Assembly (NCBI RefSeq): GCF_002432125.1
Contig: NZ_DJFS01000079.1
Location: 31,878-95,877, forward strand
Direction: 5' to 3'
Length of the DNA: 64,000 nt
From: Brevundimonas sp. UBA5866
GTDB taxonomy: Bacteria > Pseudomonadota > Alphaproteobacteria > Caulobacterales > Caulobacteraceae
Position 1 is the first letter of the stretch. Each line of letters starts with the position of its first letter. Under the pieces are notes generated by a model. It had not been told where the DNA came from, did no database searches, and saw nothing but the letters and a program-made list of their open reading frames with translations. This document shows positions 8,866-17,834 of this stretch, in pieces. The position numbers and the translations under genes are program-made.

Positions 8866-9786
8866 CTAACAGGCTTCAAGCAGTGCCAGTGCGACGGACG
8901 GTGCAGGGCTTTCGACCCATTCGACGGTTTTCCAGCCCGCTTCACCCGCAAGATCATCCACACGTCTGCGATCGAATTTGCGCGAACTTTCGGTATGCAG
9001 GCTCTCGCCTTTTTCAAAGGCAAATTCGTGATCACCCAGTTTGACGGTCTGCGGCCTCAGCGCTTCCAGATGCATTTCCATGCGTGACTGTCCATCGTTC
9101 CAGACGGCGCGATGACGGAAGGCCGTGATGTCAAAGTCGGCTCCCAATTCACGATTGGCCCGTTCCAGCAGGTTCAGGTTGAACTCTGCCGTCACGCCTG
9201 CGGCATCATCATAGGCTGCCACCAGAACATCCTCGTCCTTGATCAGGTCGACGCCGAGAATGAACAGGGCCCCTTCGCCCAGCATGCGCCGGGACGATTC
9301 CAGCAAATGCCTGGCTTCTTCGCGCTCCAGATTTCCGATGGTCGAGCCGGGGAAAAAGCCGACCCGCCTTCCGTCAGGCAGATCCGGCGGCAAGTCCGGC
9401 AGATTGGCGAAATCGCCCAGCACAGGCCGGATATCGATCTGCGGATAATCGGATTTGAGCGATGCGGACGCCTGTTCAAGAGCTGTCTTGCTGATATCCA
9501 GCGGAACATAGGCTTTGATTTCAGGTATGGCATCCAGAACGATGCGCGTCTTTTCGCTGGCCCCGGACCCCAGTTCGACCAGTACCGCGTCCTCACCGAT
9601 GGCCTGCCTCCATTGCGGTATCGTGGACGTCAGCAGGGCCATTTCCTGACGTGTCGGATAGTACTCGGGCAACTGGGTGATATCTTCAAAGAGCTCTGAC
9701 CCCTTCGCGTCATAGAGCCATTTGGGCGATATCGATTTCGGTACGGCACTCAGCCCTTCGATTAATTCACTGCGAAAGGCCTGCAT
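8866..9786 (-). CDS. egtD: L-histidine N-alpha-methyltransferase EgtD (ergothioneine)
   Basis: This SAM-dependent enzyme trimethylates histidine to hercynine, the first step of ergothioneine synthesis. The 306-residue product has SPKWLYDAKGSELFE, the SAM loop LVELGSGASEKTR, and the FFPGSTIGNLE motif typical of the DUF2260 / EgtD family. Substrate-binding YDDAAGVTAEFN and the C-terminal ESPAPSVALALL also fit. I chose the ATG at 9786 because GGAGG lies 4 bases upstream. It overlaps the end of egtB by 25 bases, implying translational coupling. Confidence 0.93.
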   Translation of the reverse strand: MQAFRSELIEGLSAVPKSISPKWLYDAKGSELFEDITQLPEYYPTRQEMALLTSTIPQWRQAIGEDAVLVELGSGASEKTRIVLDAIPEIKAYVPLDISKTALEQASASLKSDYPQIDIRPVLGDFANLPDLPPDLPDGRRVGFFPGSTIGNLEREEARHLLESSRRMLGEGALFILGVDLIKDEDVLVAAYDDAAGVTAEFNLNLLERANRELGADFDITAFRHRAVWNDGQSRMEMHLEALRPQTVKLGDHEFAFEKGESLHTESSRKFDRRRVDDLAGEAGWKTVEWVESPAPSVALALLEAC

Positions 9787-11015
9787 GCCACCTCCGGCTT
9801 TTGTTGAAGGCCGTGTGCCAGCCTCAGGCCCGTGAAGGCCCAACGCTGGTGGGGGTAATAGAAGTTGCGATAGGTCGCGCGCACATGGTCACGCGGGGTG
9901 GCAAAGCTGCCCCCTTTCAAGACCATCTGGTTCGCCATGAACTTGCCGTTGTATTCGGCGGCCGTGCCTTCGGTCGGTTTGAAACCGGGATAAGGCGCGT
10001 AGGAACTCTGGGTCCATTGCCATACCTCGGTGTCCAGGTTCGAGAAGTCGCCGGCGCGGGTTGTGGCGGCGTATTCCCACTCTGCCTCCGTCGGAAGGCG
10101 TGCCTGCGACCAGCGGGCAAAGGCATCGGCTTCGTAATAGCTGATGTGGCGGACAGGCATTTCCGGATCGACAGGCTTTTCTCCCGTCACCGTAAAGACG
10201 GTCCAGTTCTTCCCGACTTGGTGCCAATAGGCCGGACTGTTCCAGCCTTCGGATTTTACGACCGCCCAACCGTCGGAAAGCCACAGCTCGGGCCTGCGGT
10301 AACCCCCGTCTTCCATAAAGGCCAACCAGGCTTTCTGGGTCACCAGATCGGCATCCAGCGCAAAGGCATTCAGCCATTGGCGGTGAAGGGGCATTTCATT
10401 GTCAAAAGCAAAGCTATCATCCGGCTCATGGCCGACGGTGACCAGCTTTTCGGCGAAATGAACCTGTCCGCCCTTGGGGTGTGACAAAGGCGCATGTCTT
10501 GGCTCTTCGGCCCACAAGGCTGGAGCAAGGGGATTGCAAGAAAACAGGTGCAGCAGATCTTGAACAAGCAGTTCCTGATGTTGCTGCTCGTGGTTCAATC
10601 CCAGCTGGAAAAGATAGTCTTCTTCCGCTGTAAAAGGATCGTTGAAGCGGGCCGCCATCCTGCGGTCCACCTCGGCTCTGTAATGCATCACCTCGTCGAG
10701 CGAGGGGCGTGTCATCAGGCCGCGTTGGGGGCGCGCCACCCGTTTGCCGAGCGCTTCATAATAGGAATTGAACATCTCCTGGAAGCGCGGATCGACGGGC
10801 ATATAGCCTTCCTCGCGTCCCAGTATCATGGCCTCGAAAAACCACGTCGTATGGGCCAGATGCCATTTACCGGGGCTGGCATCCGGCATCGACTGCGCCC
10901 CGAGGTCCTCGGAAGACAGGCCTGACGTCAGCTGGAGTGTTTTGAGCCTGATACGGTTGTATTTCTCGTGCCGGACAGTCTCGGCCAGCGGTAGAGGTCT
11001 TGGAGCAGGACGCAT
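9762..11015 (-). CDS. egtB: Ergothioneine biosynthesis sulfoxide synthase EgtB
   Basis: The 417-residue protein has an N-terminal DinB-like domain with the iron-binding HX3HXE motif (NHEQQHQELL) plus an upstream His in KWHLAHTTWFFE. A C-terminal formylglycine-generating-enzyme-like domain follows (ISYYEADAFARW, LPTEAEWEYAA, LKGGSFAT, FTGLRLA). EgtB is a nonheme iron enzyme joining hercynine to a thiol donor with O2. With egtD it forms a two-gene operon. Genes for the gamma-glutamyl route (egtA, egtC) and the lyase egtE are not adjacent, so the thiol donor is not settled by context. Confidence 0.93.
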   Translation of the reverse strand: MRPAPRPLPLAETVRHEKYNRIRLKTLQLTSGLSSEDLGAQSMPDASPGKWHLAHTTWFFEAMILGREEGYMPVDPRFQEMFNSYYEALGKRVARPQRGLMTRPSLDEVMHYRAEVDRRMAARFNDPFTAEEDYLFQLGLNHEQQHQELLVQDLLHLFSCNPLAPALWAEEPRHAPLSHPKGGQVHFAEKLVTVGHEPDDSFAFDNEMPLHRQWLNAFALDADLVTQKAWLAFMEDGGYRRPELWLSDGWAVVKSEGWNSPAYWHQVGKNWTVFTVTGEKPVDPEMPVRHISYYEADAFARWSQARLPTEAEWEYAATTRAGDFSNLDTEVWQWTQSSYAPYPGFKPTEGTAAEYNGKFMANQMVLKGGSFATPRDHVRATYRNFYYPHQRWAFTGLRLAHGLQQKPEVACRPFAVN

Positions 11016-11099
11016 CGTTTCCCTCTGTATGTCGGTGCGTTGATCGCGCCGTTACAGAAGGAAACGCGGTCCGGTCGTAGGGCGTTCCCCGACCGTTGA

Positions 11100-12311
11100 T
11101 TACCCGACAGAAGCCACGGCTCTTGCGGCATACTCCAGTCGCGCGATCGTGCGGTTATGGACTTCGTCCGGACCATCAGCGATGCGCAGGGTCCGAACGG
11201 TCGCGTAAAGTTCGGCCAAAGGCGTGTCCGCAGAAACCCCGGCACCGCCATAGGCTTGGATGGCGTCATCAATGACCTTCAGGGCCATACGCGGCGCGGC
11301 GACCTTGATCTGGGCGATCTCGGATCGGGCCCCCTTGGCTCCGACCTCGTCCATCATCCATGCCGCTTTGAGAACCAGCAGGCGGCACATTTCGATCTGG
11401 GTCCGGGCTTCGGCGACGCGCTGTTCCCAGACGGAATGCTCGGCCAGAGCCTTGCGAAACGCCACACGGTTCAACAGACGGTCAACCATCAGCTCCAACG
11501 CCCGTTCGGCGGCCCCGATCACCCGCATGCAGTGATGGATGCGGCCCGGTCCGAGACGCCCTTGCGCGATCTCGAAGCCCCTGCCCTCGCCCGCAATCAG
11601 GTTCTCTACGGGAACGCGGACGTTTTCCAGCACCACTTCCGCATGGCCGATGGGGAGTTCGTCATAGCCGAAGACGGACAGCATCCGCTCGACGCGGAAA
11701 CCGGGGGTATCGACGGGAACGATGACCTGACTTTGCTGCTGGTGAACCGGCGCGTCGAAATCGGTTTTGCCCATGACAATGGTCATCGCCAGATTGGGGT
11801 GCGCCATATTGGTTGACCACCATTTGCGGCCATTGATCACATAATGGTCGCCATCCCGCTCGATGCGGGTTTCGATATTGGTGGCGTCGGACGAAGCCAC
11901 AGCCGGTTCGGTCATCAGGAAGGCGGACCGGATATCTCCGTCCATCAGCGGTTCCAGCCACTGGCGTTTCTGCTGCTCGTTTCCATAGAGATGCAGCACC
12001 TCCATATTGCCTGTGTCGGGGGCGTTGCAGTTGAACACCTCGGCGGACCACAGGTGGCGGCCCATCATTTCGGCCAGCGGGGCATAGTCCTGATTGTTCA
12101 GGCCCGCGCCGTGTTCGCCCGGCAGGAACATGTTCCACAATCCGGCTTCTTTCGCCTTTGCCTTCAGCTCCACCATGACCGGCGAATGAATGCGGGGATT
12201 GGCGCGCACAGAGGCAATGTAGGCATCCTCCTGCGGGATGACATGATCCTGCATGAAGCGCGATAGCCTGTCCTGCCAGGCCAGAGAACGATCGGAAAAG
12301 CGAAAATCCAT
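11100..12311 (-). CDS. Acyl-CoA dehydrogenase family protein
   Basis: The 403-residue protein has the three-part acyl-CoA dehydrogenase layout. An N-terminal helical domain comes first. A central beta domain has the FAD-contacting AFLMTEPAVASSDAT and INGRKWWSTNMAHP. The C-terminal helical domain has the family pattern QAYGGAGVSADTPLAELYATVRTLRIADGPDEVH. The catalytic base is probably the Glu in DGPDEVH or an equivalent, which places it in the ACAD10/11-like branch. Substrate is unknown. It lies 84 bases upstream of egtB on the same strand, with no visible functional link. Confidence 0.88.
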   Translation of the reverse strand: MDFRFSDRSLAWQDRLSRFMQDHVIPQEDAYIASVRANPRIHSPVMVELKAKAKEAGLWNMFLPGEHGAGLNNQDYAPLAEMMGRHLWSAEVFNCNAPDTGNMEVLHLYGNEQQKRQWLEPLMDGDIRSAFLMTEPAVASSDATNIETRIERDGDHYVINGRKWWSTNMAHPNLAMTIVMGKTDFDAPVHQQQSQVIVPVDTPGFRVERMLSVFGYDELPIGHAEVVLENVRVPVENLIAGEGRGFEIAQGRLGPGRIHHCMRVIGAAERALELMVDRLLNRVAFRKALAEHSVWEQRVAEARTQIEMCRLLVLKAAWMMDEVGAKGARSEIAQIKVAAPRMALKVIDDAIQAYGGAGVSADTPLAELYATVRTLRIADGPDEVHNRTIARLEYAARAVASVG

Positions 12312-12375
12312 GACACCCCTCCCCTGGGGTCTGTTGGGTTCGTTGCTCTTTGAGTGGCGACTTTGAACCAGAAAA

Positions 12376-12403
12376 AAGGCGCGGCTCCTGAGAACCGCGC
12401 CTT
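12376..12403 (-). terminator. Rho-independent terminator of the SCP2 gene
   Basis: AAGGCGCGG and CCGCGCCTT form the stem. On the minus strand, directly after the SCP2 gene, the stem is followed by TTTTTTCTGG. Confidence 0.85.
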
Positions 12404-12428
12404 ACTTTTCAGCCTAACCGGCCAAGGA

Positions 12429-12731
12429 TCAACGACCCTTGAGCAGCGGAGCGAGCTTTTGTGCGAGCATCATGTCGCCAGCGACCTTCAGCTTGCCTTG
12501 CATGAAGGCCATCATCGGGTCCAGACGGCCTTCGGCCAGGGCGATGAAGTCGTCCATCTTCAGCGAAACGGTCGCATCGGCAGCGTTGTCGTCATTGGTG
12601 ACGGTGTTGTTGATGCCGTCGATGAAGATCTTGCCGGCTTCGCCGAGGTCCAGCTTGATGGTCTTGCCGAAGCCGCCGTTGGTGTTGATGGCTTCTTGGA
12701 TTTTTGCGGTGATTTGAGCCAGATCGGCCAT
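12429..12731 (-). CDS. SCP2 sterol-binding-domain protein
   Basis: This 100-residue stand-alone SCP2 domain has GFGKTIKLDLGEAGKIFIDG, then NAADATVSLKMDDFIALAEGRLDPMMAFMQGKLKVAGDM and a short terminal helix. SCP2 folds bind fatty acyl-CoA or other lipids in a hydrophobic tunnel. ATG at 12731 is preferred: AAGGG lies 9 bases upstream, whereas the ATG at 12740 would abut it. The acyl-CoA dehydrogenase gene is next on the same strand, but the strong terminator between them argues against an operon. Confidence 0.88.
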   Translation of the reverse strand: MADLAQITAKIQEAINTNGGFGKTIKLDLGEAGKIFIDGINNTVTNDDNAADATVSLKMDDFIALAEGRLDPMMAFMQGKLKVAGDMMLAQKLAPLLKGR

Positions 12732-12856
12732 GAGCGTCATCCCTTAGACGTTTGATACCCAAGAGCTAGCGGTTGCCGGCCCCCGTGCCAAGATCACCTA
12801 GCGTAAGGCTTTTTCACTTTCATCAGTTATTTTCATCGATGAAAACAGCGTAGCCG

Positions 12857-13537
12857 TTAGAATGACACCCCTATACCGACCGTAACGCGGGCATCGCTGA
12901 GCGAGGAGCGCACACCTGAATCCCAGTAGCGTAGGTCAAGTGCCAGATTTTCGGTGAAGGCGTACCCTACCCCTGCGTTCCAGGAGTTGTAGTCGGTTCC
13001 CACATCGAGATATTGCCGCCCCACACCGCCGGATAGCGACCATTTGTCGTCAATCGCATAGCCTATCGTGGCTTCGACATAGGTCGCCTGCTCGTCGATG
13101 CCGAAGAAGTCAGGCGAATAATAGACAGCGCCGCCTATCGTCAGGGCATCGATGGTCTTGGACAGGCCCAGTTTGAATTCGACGAGGTTGTAGTCGCTAC
13201 CGTCAGGCGCTCCGACATAGGTGAAATAGGTCAGGCCCACATCGTAATCCAGGCCGCCAGCCGTACCGGTTACACCGGCATAAAAATCCCACTCGAGATC
13301 CGTGCCGTCGCCGAAGTCCACGGTCGATGCCCAGGTTCCGGCGTAGAACGGGCCATAGTTGAAATCGATACCGCCCTGAACGGCTGCATCGCCATCGGTC
13401 TGGCTGAAGCCTCGGTAGACATAGTCACTGATTACACCGGCATTGAATGACCATTCGGGCACGGGCTCTTCGGCCATAGCGATTGCAGGAAAGGTCGTCA
13501 GGCCCAGCACGGCAAGGCCAAGGATTGCGTTTTTCAT
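12857..13537 (-). CDS. TorF-family putative outer-membrane porin
   Basis: The protein is 226 residues with a clear signal peptide (MKNAILGLAVLGLTTFPAIAMA, cleavage after AMA). Alternating aromatic beta strands follow (DYVYRGFSQTDGDAAVQGG, WDFYAGVTGTAGGLDYDVG), and the C-terminus VTVGIGVSF ends in Phe as outer-membrane barrels do. It matches the TorF / TIGR02001 family. GGGGA lies before the ATG at 13537. These porins often sit next to Amt ammonium channels, as here, so nitrogen-linked regulation is plausible. The transported solute is unknown. Confidence 0.82.
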   Translation of the reverse strand: MKNAILGLAVLGLTTFPAIAMAEEPVPEWSFNAGVISDYVYRGFSQTDGDAAVQGGIDFNYGPFYAGTWASTVDFGDGTDLEWDFYAGVTGTAGGLDYDVGLTYFTYVGAPDGSDYNLVEFKLGLSKTIDALTIGGAVYYSPDFFGIDEQATYVEATIGYAIDDKWSLSGGVGRQYLDVGTDYNSWNAGVGYAFTENLALDLRYWDSGVRSSLSDARVTVGIGVSF

Positions 13538-13638
13538 GATGTATCCCCTGGAAGTCGTTGAACTGTAGGCACGCCAAATCCACCGACAGCGAAGAGAGGG
13601 CCGTCGGGTCACCGAACTCGTTACTCAGGGAAGGCTGC

Positions 13639-13702
13639 GTGCCGGATGGCGGTGGGAGGACACACCACCCGGCACGACTTGGGTATCAAGGGGCAAAGCC
13701 CC
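13639..13702. repeat. Inverted repeats between amt and the porin gene
   Basis: GTGCCGG (13639-13645) is repeated inverted as CCGGCAC (13669-13675) around a partly complementary core. A smaller hairpin GGGGC-AAA-GCCCC lies at about 13690-13702. They sit just past the amt stop, so they may attenuate or terminate transcription between amt and the porin gene. Confidence 0.4.
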
Positions 13703-13716
13703 TGCGGTTTTACCGC

Positions 13717-15120
13717 TTAGGAGACAGGCTCCAGAGCCTCACCATGCAGGTGGGTGTCGAGGCCCTCGTCTTCGACCTTGCTGTTGACCCTCAGGCCAAC
13801 GGTGTATTTGCAGATGACCAGTACGATCAGCGTGCCGATGGCACTCCACAGTATGGTCCAGACCAGACCCATGAACTGGGCCAGGACGGTTGCGCCTTCC
13901 GACAGGTCGTTCACGGCGGTCGTCGCCAGAACACCCGTCAGCAACGCACCAACAAGACCACCCGCACCGTGCAGACCGAAGGCATCCAGGCTGTCATCGT
14001 ATTTCAGCAGCTTCTTCAGCCACACCGAAGAGATATAGCAGACCGGGCCGGACACCAGACCGATGATCAAAGCGCCCATCGGGCTGACGAATCCGGCGGC
14101 GGGCGTAATGCCGACCAGACCGGCGACGATGCCCGACAGTACGCCGATGAGCGACCATTTGCGCTTCTCGATGCGCTCGATGAACTTCCAGCTGAGCGAA
14201 CCGGCAGCCGCGGCCACCAAGGTGTTGATCAGAGCAACAGCCATAAGGCCGTCTGCGGCCCCGGCGGACCCTGCGTTAAAGCCGATCCAGCCGACCAACA
14301 GCAGCGAAGCGCCGATCATCGTCAGAACCGGATTGTGCGCTGTGATCGTTTCGACGCCGTAACCCTTACGGGCACCGAGGAAGATCGCGCAGACCAGACC
14401 CGCCACGCCGGAGTTCACGTGAACCACAGCGCCACCGGCGAAGTCGAGAACGCCGTCCTGACCCAGGAAGCCGCCGCCCCAGACCCAGTGGGCAATGGGC
14501 GCATAGACGATCAGCGACCAAAGGGCGATGAACAGCAGCAAACCTGAATATTTGATCCGCTCGGCAAATGCGCCGGTGATCAGGGCGGGCGTAATGATGG
14601 CAAATGTCAGCTGGAACGACAGCCACAGATATTCAGGAATGCCGGGCAAGGCCGAATAGGCCGTATCCTTGGTCACGCCATTCAGGAACAGGGCGTCAAA
14701 GCTCCCGACGAACCTGTTCCAACCCTCGTCGGGATTGACCCCGAAGGCGATGGTGTAACCGGCAATCATCCAGACCAGTGTCACGACGGCGAATGACGCG
14801 ACCGATTGGGTGATGGTGGCGATAACGTTCTTTCGGCGCACCATGCCGCCATAGAACAGGGCCAGACCGGGCAATGTCATCAGCAGCACAAGGGCTGTCG
14901 ATGTGCCCAGCCATGATGTTGCGGCCGCATCCAGTTCCAGCGGAACCTGATGTGAAAACAGCGCCGGAGCGGTTTGCTCTGACGCTGTTATGGCGGCGCT
15001 AGCGATGTTGGTCGCTACCTCGGGAGTAGCTGCGGCACATGCCGCACCGGCGGTGAGGAGACCACCGGCTATACAGGCCAGGGCGGCAAGCCCCGGCATA
15101 ATGCTTTTTGTGTGCGTCAC
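13717..15120 (-). CDS. amt: Ammonium transporter, Amt family
   Basis: The 467-residue protein has a cleavable signal peptide (to about ACAAA, residue 30) and about 11 membrane helices. Amt hallmarks are present: TLPGLALFYGGMVRRKN, WSLIVYAPIAHWVWGGG, DFAGGAVVHVNSGVAG and the C-terminal DAFGLHGAGG, whose twin histidines line the channel. It mediates NH4+ / NH3 uptake across the inner membrane. The start is a GTG at 15120 with GAGGGGG upstream. No glnK PII gene is adjacent, which is unusual. The porin gene follows downstream. Confidence 0.93.
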   Translation of the reverse strand: MTHTKSIMPGLAALACIAGGLLTAGAACAAATPEVATNIASAAITASEQTAPALFSHQVPLELDAAATSWLGTSTALVLLMTLPGLALFYGGMVRRKNVIATITQSVASFAVVTLVWMIAGYTIAFGVNPDEGWNRFVGSFDALFLNGVTKDTAYSALPGIPEYLWLSFQLTFAIITPALITGAFAERIKYSGLLLFIALWSLIVYAPIAHWVWGGGFLGQDGVLDFAGGAVVHVNSGVAGLVCAIFLGARKGYGVETITAHNPVLTMIGASLLLVGWIGFNAGSAGAADGLMAVALINTLVAAAAGSLSWKFIERIEKRKWSLIGVLSGIVAGLVGITPAAGFVSPMGALIIGLVSGPVCYISSVWLKKLLKYDDSLDAFGLHGAGGLVGALLTGVLATTAVNDLSEGATVLAQFMGLVWTILWSAIGTLIVLVICKYTVGLRVNSKVEDEGLDTHLHGEALEPVS

Positions 15121-15140
15121 TTGAGTATCCCCCTCTTCGT

Positions 15141-15156
15141 TTACGCATATGCGAAA
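15141..15156. promoter_or_regulatory. Palindrome upstream of amt
   Basis: CGCATATGCG (15144-15153) is a perfect 10-base palindrome extended by TT/AA on each side of one mismatch. It lies about 21 bases before the amt start codon and is followed by ATCGCAACCGCGAAAT. It could be an operator for amt, though no known motif was matched. Confidence 0.3.
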
Positions 15157-15380
15157 TGTTTATCGCAACCGCGAAATGAGCAAGAGGAAAAATGCCCGCT
15201 TCTGGATTATTTTTTCATCAGGATGGATGCTAGCCGCAACCGAGGAAAATATTTATGCAATCTATCCTAGATTTAAGAGGTTTGTTGCGCGACATTTTCA
15301 GTTCACGCCGCATCTTTTTCCGAATTTTTCAAATCTTGAATGTTGGTTGAATGGGCGGTGACATGCTGGAGCGTGACGTC

Positions 15381-16235
15381 TTAGACGATGTTGGCCAGGG
15401 CTTCGGCGACAGTGCTCAGCCCCTGCCCGCGTCGACAGACAATGACATCCAGCGACGGCAGTTCAGGCAGAGTGCAATCTTCCCCAAGCACCCGAACACG
15501 CCCCGTCAGTCCCAAGGTGGTGCGCGCACTGATGCCCATGCCCGCCGCCGTTGCGGCCCACAGTCCGGTCAAGCTGGAGCTGACGAAGTTATGCCGCCAG
15601 ACAATCCCCGCCCTATCCAGTGCAGCGGTGGCCCAGCGACGCATCAGGCACGGGGCCTCCATAGAGATGAGCGGCAAGGCCGCGTCCGAACCGGGCGACC
15701 ACGGCACGGGATGATCCGCCGAGGCGATCCACCGCAAGGGTACGGACCCGATCACCTTATGGTTTTTGGTAATGACGCCGGTATCCCACGCCAGACCGAC
15801 ATCCACCTTTCCGCTGTGCAGCGCCTCGACCAGTTCGGATGTCCGCATAATGCGCGTGTCGATCTTTTCACCGGGGAAACGTTCTGCAAAGCGGGACAGA
15901 ATGTCTGTGAGCAGGCCGTCGCCGAAATCGGGCCCCACGGCCAGACGGACCCAGCCTTCACGCCGATGCCCCTGAACGGCGCTGACCGCCTCATCGTTCA
16001 GTTCCAGCATGCGGCGCGCATAGGCCAACATGGTTTCACCGGCATCGGTCAGCACCAGTCCGCGCCCTGCCTTCTTCAGCAGCAAGGCACCGACCTGTTC
16101 TTCCAACTTATGCATTTGGGTGCTGATGGCCGAGGCGGAGCGTCCCTGCGCGTCAGCGGCCTTTGAAAAGCTGCCCAGCTCGATCCCGGCCACAAAGCTG
16201 CGAAGGACGTCCAGATCGAAGGTCACACGGGCCAT
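15381..16235 (-). CDS. LysR-family transcriptional regulator
   Basis: The 284-residue protein has an N-terminal winged helix (LDVLRSFVAGIELGSFSKAADAQGRSASAIS, then QMHKLEEQVGALLLKKAGRG). A periplasmic-binding-like effector domain follows (VRLAVGPDFGDGLLTDILSRF, DVGLAWDTGV). I chose the ATG at 16235 (MARVTFDLD), since the 19 codons upstream in frame are not LysR-like. It is divergent from the DUF4865 gene and the GST gene, the usual arrangement in which a LysR protein controls the divergent pair. The inducer is unknown. Confidence 0.9.
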   Translation of the reverse strand: MARVTFDLDVLRSFVAGIELGSFSKAADAQGRSASAISTQMHKLEEQVGALLLKKAGRGLVLTDAGETMLAYARRMLELNDEAVSAVQGHRREGWVRLAVGPDFGDGLLTDILSRFAERFPGEKIDTRIMRTSELVEALHSGKVDVGLAWDTGVITKNHKVIGSVPLRWIASADHPVPWSPGSDAALPLISMEAPCLMRRWATAALDRAGIVWRHNFVSSSLTGLWAATAAGMGISARTTLGLTGRVRVLGEDCTLPELPSLDVIVCRRGQGLSTVAEALANIV

Positions 16236-16344
16236 GTGTTCGTTCCAAAAAGCCGAAGCCGTATTTTCAAACATCCAAATTATAAAATGCATCCTTGGGT
16301 GTCACTTCTTTCCCGTCAAGCCACCACCATCGGGAGAAAACGAC

Positions 16345-16887
16345 ATGCTGGCGATGCAGTACAAAATCGACTTTCCGGACAAGTTCGACATGGACCGGAT
16401 CCGGCAGAGGATTGCCGACAAGGGACACCTTTTGGACGGCTACGAAGGGCTGGTGTTCAAGGCCTACCTCTATTCGGAAGCTGACAACGCCACGTCCCGG
16501 AACCGCTATGCGCCGTTTTACGTCTGGCATGACAGTCAGGCGATGTGGCGCTTCTTGGGAAGCGAGGGATTCGCAAAGCTGTGCGAGGACTTCGGGCGTC
16601 CCAAGGTGAACGTCTGGTACCTGAATGACCGGAAGATTTTCCGCGACATCGACCAGACATCCCACGTCATGATCGGTGAAAGCCAGCGCAAGCCCATGCC
16701 GTCACTCGCCTCTGCGAATGACCCCGGCTGCCTCGCCGTTATCGAGGCGATCGATCCCTGGAGTTGGGAGTCAGTCACCGTCTACTTCGCGCGCATCCAG
16801 CCCAGCGCGCACAGCGACAGGGCCACCTATGTCTGCGGCTATCTCGCACACGGGGCAGACTTCGATTCCGTCAAAGCAACGGTTTGA
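16345..16887 (+). CDS. DUF4865 family protein
   Basis: The 180-residue protein starts MLAMQYKIDFPDKFDMDRIR with IADKGHLLDGYEGLVFKAYLY, the recognisable opening of DUF4865. Aromatic-rich segments follow (YAPFYVWHDSQAMWRFLG and DPWSWESVTVYFA). The fold is probably a dimeric ferredoxin-like monooxygenase type. No function is proven. GGGAG lies 9 bases before the ATG at 16345; a longer frame from 16030 is antisense to lysR. DUF4865 genes commonly sit beside LysR regulators, as here. Confidence 0.85.
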   Translation: MLAMQYKIDFPDKFDMDRIRQRIADKGHLLDGYEGLVFKAYLYSEADNATSRNRYAPFYVWHDSQAMWRFLGSEGFAKLCEDFGRPKVNVWYLNDRKIFRDIDQTSHVMIGESQRKPMPSLASANDPGCLAVIEAIDPWSWESVTVYFARIQPSAHSDRATYVCGYLAHGADFDSVKATV

Positions 16888-17020
16888 CCCAAGGCCCTTA
16901 TTCGACGCGTCATGACCTTGCATCAAGATGGCGTCTGCCTCCTCGCAGATGGGCGCGGCGGCCCCACACCTTCACCGGGTTACCGCCGTGCCCTACCGAC
17001 CGTTCCTATCGGAGGACAGG

Positions 17021-17656
17021 ATGTACACCCTCTATTATTCACCTGGCGCGTGTTCGATGGCCGTGCACATCGTTCTGGAAGAGCTGGGCGTTCCCTACAC
17101 GCTGCAACTCGTATCGGTACGCAGCCGCGACCACGAGCACCCCGACTATCTCAAGATCAATCCCAAGGGCCGCGTGCCTGCCCTGGGCGTTGATGGACAG
17201 ATACTGACCGAGGTCGGGGCAATCCTTCCCTATCTAGCGGATGCCCATCCCCGGGCAGGGCTTTTGCCCGTTGATCCCCTCGCCCGTGCGCGGGTTCAGG
17301 AACTGATCTCTTGGCTGTCCAGCGATGTGCATGCGGCCTTCAAGCAGGTGTGGCGCGCCGAACGCTTTTCTATCCACGAGGATGACTATCCGGCGATCAG
17401 GGCCAAGGGGAAGGTGAACGTCAGCAGCTTCATCGGCGACATAAACACCCTGCTGTCCGACGGCCGCACCTATGCGACAGGCAATCTGTACACCGTCGCT
17501 GACCCCTATCTGCTTGTCTATTACGGCTGGGCCCGCTCGGTCGGTATCCCGTTGGATCAATATCCGGCCTTCGGCACCTATGTCGCGCGATTGCTGAAGA
17601 ACCGCCCTGTCATCGCTGCCGTCATGCAGGCCGAAGGTCTACCTCTGGCAGCCTGA
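17021..17656 (+). CDS. Glutathione S-transferase family protein
   Basis: The 211-residue GST has an N-terminal thioredoxin-like domain with YYSPGACSMAVHIVLEELG, where the SPGACS loop is typical of beta-class bacterial GSTs. The NPKGRVPAL cis-proline motif, EVGAILPYLAD, and a helical C-terminal domain with YTVADPYLLVYYGWA follow. GGAGGA lies just before the ATG at 17021. It is probably co-transcribed with the DUF4865 gene 133 bases upstream. It likely conjugates or isomerises a small electrophile; substrate unknown. Confidence 0.9.
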   Translation: MYTLYYSPGACSMAVHIVLEELGVPYTLQLVSVRSRDHEHPDYLKINPKGRVPALGVDGQILTEVGAILPYLADAHPRAGLLPVDPLARARVQELISWLSSDVHAAFKQVWRAERFSIHEDDYPAIRAKGKVNVSSFIGDINTLLSDGRTYATGNLYTVADPYLLVYYGWARSVGIPLDQYPAFGTYVARLLKNRPVIAAVMQAEGLPLAA

Positions 17657-17689
17657 GTTCACATTTACCGGCGTTCCAGTTTCAAACCT

Positions 17690-17718
17690 GCCCTCGGCCC
17701 TATGGTCGGGGGCTTTTC
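17690..17718 (+). terminator. Terminator after the GST gene
   Basis: GCCCTCGGCC pairs with GGTCGGGGGC (two G-U pairs) and is followed by TTTTCTG, 34 bases past the GST stop. Confidence 0.75.
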
Positions 17719-17834
17719 TGTCGCGTAGCAGCTTGTGTCAGATTGGTCTGCTAGGGTTTCCACCTGATCCAGATGCAGCACCCATTTGCGATAAACCCCC
17801 GCCCTGTGCGGGAAAGCCAGTCCACAAAAGGGAC

